Source of the DNA: Paraburkholderia metrosideri
GTDB taxonomy: Bacteria; Pseudomonadota; Gammaproteobacteria; Burkholderiales; Burkholderiaceae
Assembly: GCF_904848625.1 (NCBI RefSeq)
Contig: NZ_CAJHCP010000007.1
Span: 372,001-436,000 of the forward strand
Length of the DNA stretch: 64,000 nt
Direction of reading: 5' to 3'
Shown: one piece after another, positions 50,756 to 60,370 of the stretch
How positions within the stretch are numbered: position 1 is the first letter of the stretch
Layout of the letters: each line of letters starts with the position of its first letter
Position numbers and translations under genes: made by a program
The notes under the pieces: generated by a model
Seen by the model: only the letters and a program-made list of their open reading frames with translations
Databases searched by the model: none
Told to the model about the DNA's origin: nothing

Positions 50756-52159
50756 ATGAAACCAGAGTCCAGCAGTCAGCCCATCGGCAAAATCATGCAT
50801 CAAGAGCTAAAGCAGACGCTCGGCACATGGCAGTTATGGGGCATCGCAGTCGGCCTCGTCATTTCGGGCGAATATTTCGGCTGGAGCTATGGCTGGGCAA
50901 GCGCCGGCACGCTCGGCTTCGTCATCACGGCGATCTTCATTGCCGCGATGTATACGACGTTCATTTTCAGCTTCACGGAACTCACCACGTCGATCCCACA
51001 CGCCGGCGGCCCGTTCGCCTACGCGCGCCAGGCGTTCGGTCCGACCGGCGGATATCTCGCGGGCGCCGCGACGCTCGTCGAATTCGTGTTCGCGCCACCT
51101 GCGATCGCGCTCGCTATCGGCGCGTATTTACACGTGCAATTCCCCGGACTCGAACCGAAACACGCGGCAATGGGCGCGTATCTTGTCTTCATGGCGTTGA
51201 ACATCGTCGGCGTTCAAATCGCCGCGGCGTTTGAATTGTGCGTGACGTTGCTGGCTATTTTCGAGCTACTGGTTTTCATGGGCGTCGTGTCGCCAGGTTT
51301 CCGCTGGTCGAACTTCACAACCGGCGGCTGGTCGGGCGCGAACACCTTCAGCATGGGCTCGTTCCACGGCATGTTCGCGGCGATTCCGTTCGCGATCTGG
51401 TTTTTCCTCGCGATCGAAGGCGTCGCGATGGCAGCCGAAGAAGCCAAGAATCCGAAGCGCTCGATTCCGATCGCCTACGTCACCGGCATCCTGACGCTGG
51501 TCGTGCTGGCGATCGGCGTGATGGTGTTTGCCGGGGCGGCTGGCGACTGGACCAAGCTCTCGAACATCAACGACCCGCTGCCGCAGGCGATGAAATTCAT
51601 CGTCGGTGAACATAGCGGCTGGATGCATATGCTCGTGTGGCTCGGCCTGTTCGGGCTCGTCGCGTCGTTTCACGGCATCATCCTCGGATACTCGCGGCAA
51701 ATCTTCGCGCTGGCTCGCGCGGGTTATCTGCCGGAGTGGCTTTCGAAGGTGCATCCGCGCTTCAAGACACCGCATCGCGCGATTCTGGCGGGCGGCGTGG
51801 TCGGCATTGCCGCGATCTATAGCGACGAGCTGATTCAGTTCGGCGGCCAGACGCTGACGGCGAACATTGTGACGATGTCGGTGTTTGGCGCTATCGTGAT
51901 GTATATCATCAGCATGTTGTCGCTGTTCAAACTGCGCCGTACCGCGCCGAACATGGAGCGGCCGTTCCGCGCGCCGCTGTTTCCGTTCTTCCCGGCGTTC
52001 GCGCTGGTGGCCGCGGTGATCTGTCTGGCGACGATGGTCTACTTCAATTTTCTGGTGGCAATTGTGTTCGCAATCTTTCTCGCGCTGGGCTACGTCTACT
52101 TCCTGATGACGCGCAGTCAACGCGACGCGGCACCGTCGGACGCTTTGCTCGAAGAGTGA
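50756..52159 (+). CDS. eat: ethanolamine permease
   Basis: APC-family amino-acid/amine transporter of 467 residues with about twelve transmembrane helices. The consensus start KQTLGTWQLWGIAVGLVISG, followed by EYFGWSYGWASAGTLGF, is typical of Eat-type ethanolamine permeases. EutB and EutC genes follow on the same strand, confirming the substrate. A GGGAG ribosome site precedes the ATG. Confidence 0.9.
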   Translation: MKPESSSQPIGKIMHQELKQTLGTWQLWGIAVGLVISGEYFGWSYGWASAGTLGFVITAIFIAAMYTTFIFSFTELTTSIPHAGGPFAYARQAFGPTGGYLAGAATLVEFVFAPPAIALAIGAYLHVQFPGLEPKHAAMGAYLVFMALNIVGVQIAAAFELCVTLLAIFELLVFMGVVSPGFRWSNFTTGGWSGANTFSMGSFHGMFAAIPFAIWFFLAIEGVAMAAEEAKNPKRSIPIAYVTGILTLVVLAIGVMVFAGAAGDWTKLSNINDPLPQAMKFIVGEHSGWMHMLVWLGLFGLVASFHGIILGYSRQIFALARAGYLPEWLSKVHPRFKTPHRAILAGGVVGIAAIYSDELIQFGGQTLTANIVTMSVFGAIVMYIISMLSLFKLRRTAPNMERPFRAPLFPFFPAFALVAAVICLATMVYFNFLVAIVFAIFLALGYVYFLMTRSQRDAAPSDALLEE

Positions 52160-52207
52160 CGTGACGAATCGAGCCGCTGCGCAAGCAGCGGCGATGGAGT
52201 CGTAAAC

Positions 52208-53602
52208 ATGAGCTACACCGAGTCGATCGGCAGTCGAACGTATCGGTTTGCCGATCTGAAAACGCTGATGGCGAAGGCCAGTCCGCAACGTTCCGGCGAC
52301 CAGCTTGCGGGCGTCGCGGCAGCGAGCGAAGAGGAGCGGGTCGCCGCAAAAATGTCGTTGGCGCAGGTGCCGTTGCGCACGTTCCTCAACGAAGCACTGA
52401 TTCCGTACGAAAGCGACGAGGTCACGCGTCTCGTGATCGATAGTCACTCGCCGCAGGCGTTTGCCGAGATTGCGCATCTCACGGTCGGCGATTTCCGCAA
52501 CTGGCTGCTGAGCAGCACGACCGATGCCGACGCGCTCACGCGTATCGCCGCTGGTCTCACGCCAGAGATGGTTGCAGCTGTTTCCAAGCTGATGCGCAAT
52601 CAGGATCTGATCGCCGCAGCGCGCAAACGACCAGTGATTACGCGCTTTCGCAACACGGTCGGTTTACCTGGTCGGATGTCCGTGCGCCTGCAACCCAATC
52701 ATCCAACCGACGACGTCAAAGGCATTGCCGCATCGATGCTCGACGGGCTGATGTACGGTTGCGGCGACGCGATGATCGGCATCAACCCGGCCAGCGACAA
52801 TCTCGCCGCCATCATGAAGCTGCTGGTGATGGTCGACGACTTCCGTCAGCGCTATCAGGTGCCGACGCAATCGTGCGTCCTCACACACGTCACCAACACG
52901 ATTGCCGCAATCGAAAAAGGCGCACCGGTCGACCTGGTGTTTCAATCGATCGCGGGTACCGAGAAAGCGAATGCGGGCTTCGGCATTTCGCTCACGCTAT
53001 TGCAGGAAGCGTACGAAGCGGGTTTGTCGTTAAAGCGCGGTACGGTCGGCAATAACCTGATGTACTTCGAAACAGGACAGGGCAGCGCTTTGTCGGCGGA
53101 TGCGCATTTCGGCGTTGATCAGCAAACTTGCGAAGTGCGCGCGTATGCCGTGGCGCGCAAGTTCAATCCGTTTCTGGTTAACACTGTGGTGGGTTTTATC
53201 GGACCCGAGTACCTGTACGACGGCAAGCAGATTACGCGAGCGGGTCTGGAAGATCACTTTTGCGGCAAGCTGCTCGGCGTGCCGATGGGTTGCGACATCT
53301 GCTACACGAACCATGCCGAAGCGGATCAGGACGACATGGATAATCTGCTGACCTTGCTCGGTGTGGCGGGTATCAATTTCATCATGGGCATTCCGGGCGC
53401 GGACGATGTGATGCTCAACTATCAAAGCACGTCCTTTCACGATGCACTGTATGTGCGCGACGTTCTAGGCTTACGTCGCGCGCCGGAATTCGAAGAATGG
53501 CTTGAGTCGATGCAGATCACCGACGCGCGCGGCGCGTTGTTGAGCGCGTCGCCGCAACAGCCGCTGCTCGAAGGCGCGAGCGACTGGATGGGGACGGCAT
53601 GA
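52208..53602 (+). CDS. eutB: ethanolamine ammonia-lyase large subunit
   Basis: Catalytic (alpha) subunit of the adenosylcobalamin-dependent lyase that converts ethanolamine to acetaldehyde and ammonia. The 464 residues include GLPGRMSVRLQPNHPTDDVK, the substrate-barrel segment GIAASMLDGLMYGCGDAMIG, QSIAGTEKANAGFGISL and VPMGCDICYTNHAEADQDD. It lies 48 bp after eat and overlaps eutC by four bases. Confidence 0.97.
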   Translation: MSYTESIGSRTYRFADLKTLMAKASPQRSGDQLAGVAAASEEERVAAKMSLAQVPLRTFLNEALIPYESDEVTRLVIDSHSPQAFAEIAHLTVGDFRNWLLSSTTDADALTRIAAGLTPEMVAAVSKLMRNQDLIAAARKRPVITRFRNTVGLPGRMSVRLQPNHPTDDVKGIAASMLDGLMYGCGDAMIGINPASDNLAAIMKLLVMVDDFRQRYQVPTQSCVLTHVTNTIAAIEKGAPVDLVFQSIAGTEKANAGFGISLTLLQEAYEAGLSLKRGTVGNNLMYFETGQGSALSADAHFGVDQQTCEVRAYAVARKFNPFLVNTVVGFIGPEYLYDGKQITRAGLEDHFCGKLLGVPMGCDICYTNHAEADQDDMDNLLTLLGVAGINFIMGIPGADDVMLNYQSTSFHDALYVRDVLGLRRAPEFEEWLESMQITDARGALLSASPQQPLLEGASDWMGTA

Positions 53603-54399
53603 GCGACTTCCTTGAAAAGAATCCGTGGGATGCGTTGCGGCAGTTCACTAATGCACGCATTGCGTTGGGCCGCGCGGGTAGCAGTTTGCCGACTGCGCCG
53701 TTGCTGGCATTCAACCTGTCGCATGCGCAGGCGCGCGACGCCGTACATCATCCGCTCGATGCCGACGTGCTCCACGCCCAGTTGCGGGAACAAGGCTTTG
53801 AATCGCTGGACGCACACAGCGCCGCGCCTGATCGCGAGCATTACCTAAGGCGCCCCGATCTGGGCCGGCGTTTATCGGAAGAGAGTCGGACGGCACTCAC
53901 CCAGATCACAGCAGAACCGAGCGACGTCGTTTTCGTGATCGCCGATGGTCTGTCCGCGTTCGCGGCATCGAAGCAATCCATTCCGCTGCTGCGGGCTGTC
54001 TGCCCGCAATTGAAGGATTGGAAGATCGGACCCGTGGTGATCGCGCGTCAGGCGCGTGTCGCGCTAGGTGACGAGATCGGCGAATTGCTTAAAGCAAAGA
54101 TGGTGGTGATGCTGATCGGCGAACGGCCGGGTTTGAGTTCGCCGGATAGCCTCGGCGTCTATCTGACGTACGCGCCGAAAGTTGGTTGCAGCGACGCGCA
54201 ACGCAATTGCATTTCGAATGTGCGTCCCGAAGGACTCGACTATCCGTTGGCTGCACACAAGCTGCACTACCTGCTGACAAACGGGCGGCGCCTGGGGCTT
54301 ACAGGTGTCGGTCTGAAGGACGATAGCGACGCGCAGCAGCTTGCAAGCGCGCCCGCCACGCCCGCCGTGAGCGATGACTCAAATCCGGGCGCGTCGTAA
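53599..54399 (+). CDS. eutC: ethanolamine ammonia-lyase small subunit
   Basis: B12-binding small subunit of the lyase, 266 residues, with LRQFTNARIALGRAGSSLPT, a DVVFVIADGLSAFAA core and GERPGLSSPDSLGVYLTYAP. The start overlaps the eutB stop (ATGA), assuring equal synthesis. Nothing like carboxysome-type shell genes follows, so this is the non-compartmented version of the pathway. Confidence 0.97.
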   Translation: MSDFLEKNPWDALRQFTNARIALGRAGSSLPTAPLLAFNLSHAQARDAVHHPLDADVLHAQLREQGFESLDAHSAAPDREHYLRRPDLGRRLSEESRTALTQITAEPSDVVFVIADGLSAFAASKQSIPLLRAVCPQLKDWKIGPVVIARQARVALGDEIGELLKAKMVVMLIGERPGLSSPDSLGVYLTYAPKVGCSDAQRNCISNVRPEGLDYPLAAHKLHYLLTNGRRLGLTGVGLKDDSDAQQLASAPATPAVSDDSNPGAS

Positions 54400-54410
54400 T
54401 ACCTGATCGG

Positions 54411-54806
54411 TCATGCGTCCGCTTTCTCCACGGGATGCGTTTCGAGCCACGCATTCTCGTCATCTTCGAACAGCCTGGAGCGCGTCAGAAACCGCAGTCC
54501 GCTTGGACGCTCCAGCGAAAACATTCCGCCATTTCCCGGCACCGCGTCGATGATCAACTGCGTGTGCTGCCAGTACTCGAACTGAGACTCGCTCATATAA
54601 AACGGCACATCGGCAATCGACCCGAGTTTTACGTCGGATCCGCCCACCATGAACTCGTTCTGCGGAAACATCATCGGTGCGCTGCCGTCGCAGCATCCGC
54701 CGGATTGATGGAATATCACGTCCCCATGTTCGGCGCGCAATTTGTCGATCAGATCGACCGCCGCAGGCGTCGCGACTACGCGGGCGACTTTCTTTTCATC
54801 GGTCAT
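54411..54806 (-). CDS. DUF779-family protein
   Basis: A 131-residue protein of the DUF779 family, commonly encoded beside acetaldehyde dehydrogenases of the AcoD/ExaC group. It contains HQSGGCCDGSAPMMF with a paired cysteine, DVPFYMSESQFEYWQ and SLERPSGLRFLTRSRLF. Its exact role is unknown; a redox or aldehyde-linked accessory task is inferred. A GTG one codon upstream is an alternative start; the gene converges on eutC with an 11-bp gap. Confidence 0.85.
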   Translation of the reverse strand: MTDEKKVARVVATPAAVDLIDKLRAEHGDVIFHQSGGCCDGSAPMMFPQNEFMVGGSDVKLGSIADVPFYMSESQFEYWQHTQLIIDAVPGNGGMFSLERPSGLRFLTRSRLFEDDENAWLETHPVEKADA

Positions 54807-54889
54807 CACATGGCCTCGTTGAAAGAGAGCGAGCCGCGCAATGCGGCCCGCCCGAACAGACTCGTTAGCGTTGACTCACGCCAGGATGC

Positions 54890-56410
54890 TTAGAAGAACC
54901 CGAGCGGCTTATCGCTATAGCTGACCAGCAGGTTCTTGGTCTGCTGATAGTGGTCGAGCATCATCTTGTGATTTTCGCGGCCGATACCCGATTGCTTATA
55001 GCCGCCGAACGCCGCATGTGCCGGGTAGGCGTGATAGCAATTGGTCCACACGCGGCCTGCCTGAATCTGCCGACCGAAGCGATAAGCCCGCGTGCCGTCG
55101 CGTGTCCACACACCGGCGCCCAGACCGTAGAGCGTATCGTTGGCGATTTCGAGCGCTTCCTCTTCGTTCTTGAACGTCGTCACCGATACGACCGGCCCGA
55201 AGATTTCCTCCTGGAAAATGCGCATCTTGTTGTGGCCGCGGAATACGGTCGGCTTCACGTAATAGCCTTTGCTCAACTCGCCGTCGAGCGTATTGCGCTC
55301 ACCGCCAATCAGACATTCAGCACCTTCCTGTTTGCCGAGATCGACATACGAGAGGATCTTTTCCAGTTGCTCCTGCGAAGCCTGTGCACCGATCATCGTC
55401 TTGCTGTCGAGCGGATGCCCTTGCGTGATCGCGGCGACACGCTTCAATGCGCGCTCCATGAAACGGTCATAGATCTTTTCTTCGACCAGCACGCGCGACG
55501 GACACGTACACACTTCGCCCTGATTCAGCGCGAACATCGTGAAGCCTTCGAGCGCCTTGTCGAAGAAACTGTCGTCGTCGTTCATCACATCGGCGAAGAA
55601 GATGTTCGGGCTCTTGCCGCCGAGTTCAAGCGTCACCGGGATGATGTTCTGGCTCGCATACTGCATGATCAGACGGCCAGTGGTGGTCTCGCCGGTAAAC
55701 GCGATCTTGGCGATGCGTTTGTTCGATGCGAGCGGTTTGCCTGCTTCGAGGCCGAAGCCGTTCACAATGTTGATCACGCCTGCGGGCAGCAGGTCGTGAA
55801 TCAGTTCCATCAGCACGAGGATCGACGCGGGCGTTTGTTCCGCGGGCTTGAGTACGACGCAATTGCCGGCGGCGAGTGCGGGCGCGAGTTTCCACACGGC
55901 CATCAGAATCGGGAAGTTCCACGGAATGATCTGACCGACTACGCCTAGCGGCTCATGAAAGTGATACGCAACGGTGTCGTGATCGATCTCGGAGATGCCG
56001 CCTTCCTGCGCACGCACAGCGCCGGCGAAATAACGGAAATGATCGATGGCGAGTGGAATGTCGGCGGCCATCGTTTCGCGCAACGGCTTGCCGTTGTCGA
56101 TCGTTTCGGCGACCGCGATGCGTTGCAGGTTCGCTTCCATCCTGTCGGCGATGCGATTCAGGATGTTGGCGCGTTCGGCAACGGAGGTCTTGCCCCAGGC
56201 GACCTTAGCCTTGTGCGCGGCGTCGAGTGCGAGTTCGATATCGGCTTCGCGTGAACGGGGGATCGACGTAAACGGCTCGCCGGTAATCGGCGACACGTTG
56301 TCAAAGTACTCGCCGCCTACAGGCTTGACCCATTCGCCGCCGATAAAATTCGCATACTGCTTCTTGTACGGGAATTCGGTGGTCAGAAACTGCATCTCTG
56401 CATGATTCAT
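54890..56410 (-). CDS. NAD-dependent acetaldehyde dehydrogenase (AcoD/ExaC type)
   Basis: A 506-residue aldehyde dehydrogenase that would turn acetaldehyde from EutBC into acetate. It shows PWNFPILMAVWKLAPALAAG, the glutamate region LELGGKSPNIFF, FTGETTTGRL and the catalytic cysteine in GEVCTCPSR. The start MNHAEMQFLTTEFPYKK has GAGGAG upstream; an earlier in-frame ATG reaches across the promoter and is rejected. DUF779 follows 83 bp downstream. A sigma-54-type site lies about 70 bp upstream. Confidence 0.92.
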   Translation of the reverse strand: MNHAEMQFLTTEFPYKKQYANFIGGEWVKPVGGEYFDNVSPITGEPFTSIPRSREADIELALDAAHKAKVAWGKTSVAERANILNRIADRMEANLQRIAVAETIDNGKPLRETMAADIPLAIDHFRYFAGAVRAQEGGISEIDHDTVAYHFHEPLGVVGQIIPWNFPILMAVWKLAPALAAGNCVVLKPAEQTPASILVLMELIHDLLPAGVINIVNGFGLEAGKPLASNKRIAKIAFTGETTTGRLIMQYASQNIIPVTLELGGKSPNIFFADVMNDDDSFFDKALEGFTMFALNQGEVCTCPSRVLVEEKIYDRFMERALKRVAAITQGHPLDSKTMIGAQASQEQLEKILSYVDLGKQEGAECLIGGERNTLDGELSKGYYVKPTVFRGHNKMRIFQEEIFGPVVSVTTFKNEEEALEIANDTLYGLGAGVWTRDGTRAYRFGRQIQAGRVWTNCYHAYPAHAAFGGYKQSGIGRENHKMMLDHYQQTKNLLVSYSDKPLGFF

Positions 56411-56479
56411 CTGTGTGCTCCTCACATGTTTGAATGGGCTATATCCGGCGAGATATTTCGCTCGACCGTGAGGGGCTAG

Positions 56480-56495
56480 AGCGAGAAGCGTGCCA
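56480..56495 (-). promoter_or_regulatory. sigma-54 promoter of the acetaldehyde dehydrogenase
   Basis: On the minus strand the site reads TGGCACGCTTCTCGCT, fitting TGGCAC-N5-TTGCT with one change. The invariant GG and GC are ten bases apart. Transcription would start near 56468, giving a leader of about 57 bases. Such promoters need an NtrC/AcoR-type activator, and none is encoded nearby. An inverted repeat GGCAC/GTGCC upstream (56530-56543) may be an activator site. Confidence 0.65.
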
Positions 56496-56731
56496 ATGCA
56501 CCGGGCTGGTGATGTATGCACGTGGAGAAGGCACGGCTGTGCCAGAGCGCGGGTCGCCTTGTTCAATCGGTGGCAACGGAACGCATCGTTTATGAGCAGG
56601 GCAGACAAGGGTGTTCAGGAATTGAACAGGGTTGGCGTGGAGAGCCGCTTTTCAAACAGGAAACGCGATGCGACGGTTCGGCATGGGAATTGCCTTGTTG
56701 TGCGGCTTGATATTCCGTTTGCAGATCACTT

Positions 56732-57760
56732 ATGACGATTGATGCCCGGAGCGATCACCTGACCCATTCCATCCTCGCGGCGCAGCCTGGCTCCCGCGTG
56801 CAGACACACGTCGCTTACGACGCCGATGAGCAGGCGCGCAATCTCCATGGCTGGAACCAGACTTACGATCAGTTAACCGCAGGCTGCTTCGTGGGCGGCC
56901 TGACGGAATTGTGCGTCGATCATATGCAGGTGTTCGTCGAAACGACGAGCCACACGTTGCGGCAAACCTGCGAAGTGCAGAAGGACGCGTACTGGTTCGG
57001 TGTTCCGACTTGTCCTTCGGGCTCGGGGCGTATCGACGCGCAGGTTATTTCGGGCGATGCACTCGCGTTTCGCCCGGGTGGTGTCGAGTTCGAACTACTG
57101 ACCTCGGCGGGCTATGAGATTTTCGGCGTCGTGGTGTCGGGCGAAATGCTGCGCCGTTATGCGGCCGAAGTGGAGGGCGTAGGCGCGGGCAATCATCTGC
57201 CGGATGCGGAGGTCGTGCCGATCGGCGCGCAGCGCAAGGAGCAACTGTGTACCCTGCTGCGTCAGTTGCTCGATGACGGCGCGGCGAGCGGTGCGCCGCT
57301 CACTTCCACGGCGCGTATCAACTTGCAGGCCTCGGTACTGGCATCGCTATTCGACGTTGGCGCGTTGTCGGCGGCAGGACAGGCTGCGATGCCTGCACGT
57401 CCGCGTCGTCAGTCGATTGTGTGGGAAGCGCGCGACTATGTGTTGGCCAATCGGGACCGCGCGATCAACGTGCCCGAGTTGTGCGAACAGCTTCACGTGA
57501 GCCGCAGAACGTTGCAGTACTGCTTTCAGGATGTGCTAAACATGGCACCGGCCACGTATTTGCGCGCGATCCGTTTGAATGGCGCCCGGCGCGATCTTTC
57601 GAATGCGGCGCGTGAATCGCACTCCGTACAGGATGTTGCGGCCGCGTGGGGCTTCTGGCACCTGAGCCAGTTTGCGACTGATTACCGCAAGATGTTCGGC
57701 ATACGGCCTTCGGAAACATTGAAGGCGGCTGCGGAGCGTCGGGCGCGGTTCGCTCACTAG
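56732..57760 (+). CDS. AraC-family regulator, EutR-like
   Basis: A 342-residue regulator. The N-terminal part (residues 1 to about 220) is a ligand or oligomerisation domain with cupin-like stretches (GDALAFRPGGVEFELL). The C-terminal AraC domain has INVPELCEQLHVSRRTLQYC and SVQDVAAAWGFWHLSQFATD. The architecture resembles ethanolamine regulators such as EutR. It is divergent from the aldehyde dehydrogenase gene across 321 bp. It likely senses ethanolamine or an intermediate to control eat-eutBC. Confidence 0.75.
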   Translation: MTIDARSDHLTHSILAAQPGSRVQTHVAYDADEQARNLHGWNQTYDQLTAGCFVGGLTELCVDHMQVFVETTSHTLRQTCEVQKDAYWFGVPTCPSGSGRIDAQVISGDALAFRPGGVEFELLTSAGYEIFGVVVSGEMLRRYAAEVEGVGAGNHLPDAEVVPIGAQRKEQLCTLLRQLLDDGAASGAPLTSTARINLQASVLASLFDVGALSAAGQAAMPARPRRQSIVWEARDYVLANRDRAINVPELCEQLHVSRRTLQYCFQDVLNMAPATYLRAIRLNGARRDLSNAARESHSVQDVAAAWGFWHLSQFATDYRKMFGIRPSETLKAAAERRARFAH

Positions 57761-57846
57761 TTGTGCGCGCACCGCTGGCGAACCTCAAAACAATCGAGAC
57801 GAATGGCTGGTGTAAAACGCGTGCGCGGTCGCCATTCGATCGTTTG

Positions 57847-60279
57847 CTATTTGCGCAGCAGACGCAAGCCATTGCCCACGACCAGCAAGCTCGCGCCGAC
57901 ATCGGCGAATACCGCCATCCACATGGTCCCGAGGCCCATCAGGGTCAGCACGAGAAACACGCTCTTGATGCCGAGCGCCAATGCAATGTTTTGCACCAGC
58001 ACCGCATGCGTTGCCTTCGACAGGCGGATGAACGACGGAATCTTGCGCAGATCGTCGTCCATTAACGCGACGTCGGCGGTTTCGATGGCGGTGTCGGTGC
58101 CCATCGCGCCCATCGCGAAACCGATGTCGGCGCGCGCCAATGCGGGTGCATCATTAATGCCGTCGCCGACCATGCCCACGGTCGCGCCATTCGTCGACCA
58201 TTGCGCGATGGCGCTCAACTTGTCTTCCGGCAACTGATTGCCGCGCGCTTCGTCGATACCGACCTGCTGCGCGATGGCGGACGCAGTGTGCGGGTTGTCG
58301 CCAGTGAGCATCGCGGTACTGACGCCCAGCCGCTGCAATTCGGCGATGGCAGCGCGGCTCGTCTCTTTCACCGTATCGGCGACTGCGAACAGCGCGAGCA
58401 CGCGTTCGCTGTCGGCCAGCATCACGACGGTTTTGCCTTTCTGTTCGAGCGTATCCAGGCGTGCTTCAAGCGACGCAGAACAGCGTCCCAGTTCTTCGAC
58501 CAGCCGATGATTACCGAGCCAGTACGACGCGCTTTCAATCTCGCCGCGCACGCCACGCCCGGCGAGTGCCTCGAAAGCATCGACTGGAAGATGGATGATG
58601 CCTTCGGCCTGAGCCGCTGTAGCAATGGCCATCGAAACCGGGTGGTCTGAGCGCCCGGCCAGACTCGCCGCGAGCGTCCGGTAACGGAGCGCATCGCCGT
58701 CGGCGCCAGAGGAGGCAAACGTCTCAAACTCTGTTTGCACCGGTTTGCCGTGAGTAATCGTGCCGGTTTTATCGAGTGCGAGGCGGCTCAGCTTGCGGCC
58801 TTGTTCGAGATAGGCGCCTCCTTTGATCAGAATGCCCTTGCGCGCGGCTGCAGCGAGCCCGCTGACGATCGTCACCGGCGTCGAGATCACGAGCGCGCAC
58901 GGGCAGGCGATTACCAGCATCACCAGCGCCTTGTAGACCCACTCGTGCCACATTCCGCCGAACAGCAGCGGTGGCACGAGCGCAACCGCCAGCGCAATGG
59001 CGAATACGATCGGCGTATACACCCGCGCGAATTGATCGACGAAACGTTGGGTGGGGGCCTTGGTGCCTTGCGCCTCTTCGACCGCGTGGATGATCCGCGC
59101 GAGCGTCGTATTGCTGGCTGCCGCCGTGACCCGGTAGTCGAGCGAACCGGCCTGGTTGATCGTGCCGGCGAACACGGCATCGCCGATGGTCTTGTCGACC
59201 GGCAGGCTTTCACCGGTGATCGGCGCCTGATCCACGCTCGAACGACCCGCGACGATTTCGCCGTCGAGCGCGATCCGCTCGCCCGGTTTGACGCGGACCA
59301 CCGCGCCGGGCGCAATCGCTTTGAGATCGGTGAGCTGCCAGCCGCCGTCGGGCTGCTGCACGCTGGCCTGCTCGGGCGTCAGTTGCATCAAACCCTGGAT
59401 CGCGTTGCGGGCGCGGTCAAGCGACTTCGCCTCGATCAGTTCGGCGATCGTGAACAGCACCATCACCATCGCGGCTTCCGGCCACTGGCGCAGGGCCAGC
59501 GCGCCGGTCACGGCAATGCTCATCAACGCGTTGATGTTCAGGTTGCCGTTGCGGATCGCGAGCCAGCCCTTGCGGTACGTCGTGAGGCCGCAGGACGCAA
59601 TCGCGACGATCGCCAGTGCCGCAGATACCCAGGCGGGTGCGCCGAGCCAGCCTGCGGCCTCTGAAGCGGCCGCAGCGACAACCGCGAAGGCCAGTGGCCA
59701 CCACGGTTTGGGTTGCGCTTGCGGAGCGGCCGCTGACTGGTCGGCTTGACGGTCATCCGCAAGTTCGGGCGTGAAGTCGAGCGAGCGGAGCGCGGCGAGG
59801 ATCGTGTCGAGCGCGTCGGGTGCGTGGACGACGGTCAACACCCGCTGCATCAGGTTGAAATCCATGCTGCGGACGGCCGGCATACGGCTGAATTTCTTGC
59901 GGATCAGCGCTTCTTCGGTCGGGCAATCCATCTGCATGATGCGGATGGCGGTACGCAAATCGCTGCCCACGGCTTCGGAGCGAGGCAGGCGCGTCGGCGC
60001 GGCAACGGTCGAGGCGGCGGTGCAGCAACCGGCATCGGCATGGTCGTGCGCGTGATCATGGTGATGGTCATGGTCGTGCCCGTGATCTTCATCAACCCCA
60101 TGGCTACACCCCTGTTGGGGATGATGCTGATGGTCATGCCCCGCTACGGACACGTGCACATGCCGCCGCCGCTGCCCATCCTCTCCATGGCCGCCGCAGT
60201 CCGGCTTCTGGCCCTGAGCACTGGCGGGCCCATCGGCAGGGCGATCCTGTTCCCTTTCGAGATGGTTAACGTGACGCAT
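57847..60279 (-). CDS. cadA: Cd/Zn/Pb-exporting P-type ATPase
   Basis: Heavy-metal P1B-ATPase of 810 residues. An N-terminal His/Asp-rich region of about 90 residues (GHDHQHHPQQGC, HGHDHDHHHDHAHDHAD) is followed by an HMA-like domain with IRIMQMDCPTEEALI. The transport motif is VIACPCALVIS. The catalytic DKTGTITHGKP and the GDGINDAP hinge are intact. I chose MRHVNHLEREQD because of its AGGAAG ribosome site; an upstream in-frame ATG crosses the operator and cadR. Divergent cadR controls it through the shared operator. Confidence 0.93.
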   Translation of the reverse strand: MRHVNHLEREQDRPADGPASAQGQKPDCGGHGEDGQRRRHVHVSVAGHDHQHHPQQGCSHGVDEDHGHDHDHHHDHAHDHADAGCCTAASTVAAPTRLPRSEAVGSDLRTAIRIMQMDCPTEEALIRKKFSRMPAVRSMDFNLMQRVLTVVHAPDALDTILAALRSLDFTPELADDRQADQSAAAPQAQPKPWWPLAFAVVAAAASEAAGWLGAPAWVSAALAIVAIASCGLTTYRKGWLAIRNGNLNINALMSIAVTGALALRQWPEAAMVMVLFTIAELIEAKSLDRARNAIQGLMQLTPEQASVQQPDGGWQLTDLKAIAPGAVVRVKPGERIALDGEIVAGRSSVDQAPITGESLPVDKTIGDAVFAGTINQAGSLDYRVTAAASNTTLARIIHAVEEAQGTKAPTQRFVDQFARVYTPIVFAIALAVALVPPLLFGGMWHEWVYKALVMLVIACPCALVISTPVTIVSGLAAAARKGILIKGGAYLEQGRKLSRLALDKTGTITHGKPVQTEFETFASSGADGDALRYRTLAASLAGRSDHPVSMAIATAAQAEGIIHLPVDAFEALAGRGVRGEIESASYWLGNHRLVEELGRCSASLEARLDTLEQKGKTVVMLADSERVLALFAVADTVKETSRAAIAELQRLGVSTAMLTGDNPHTASAIAQQVGIDEARGNQLPEDKLSAIAQWSTNGATVGMVGDGINDAPALARADIGFAMGAMGTDTAIETADVALMDDDLRKIPSFIRLSKATHAVLVQNIALALGIKSVFLVLTLMGLGTMWMAVFADVGASLLVVGNGLRLLRK

Positions 60280-60305
60280 AGTGGCTTCCTGGGTCGATTT
60301 GTGGT

Positions 60306-60338
60306 CTAGTAAACACCTTGAAGCCACTACAAGGTCAA
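60306..60338 (-). promoter_or_regulatory. CadR operator/promoter for cadA
   Basis: ACCTTG (60315-60320) and CAAGGT (60330-60335) form a dyad inside the promoter. On the minus strand TTGACC (60338-60333) and a weak TTTACT-type -10 are spaced by about 19 bp, longer than normal. Such stretched spacers are typical of MerR-family activation by DNA distortion. Confidence 0.8.
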
Positions 60339-60370
60339 GGTCGGCTTCAAGACCACCGCCGGGAGGGCTC

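Noticed and set aside
57800..57838. Inverted repeat CGAATGGC / GCCATTCG between the AraC and cadA genes as a terminator
   Set aside because: A 23-base loop and no T-run make it a poor terminator; left unannotated.
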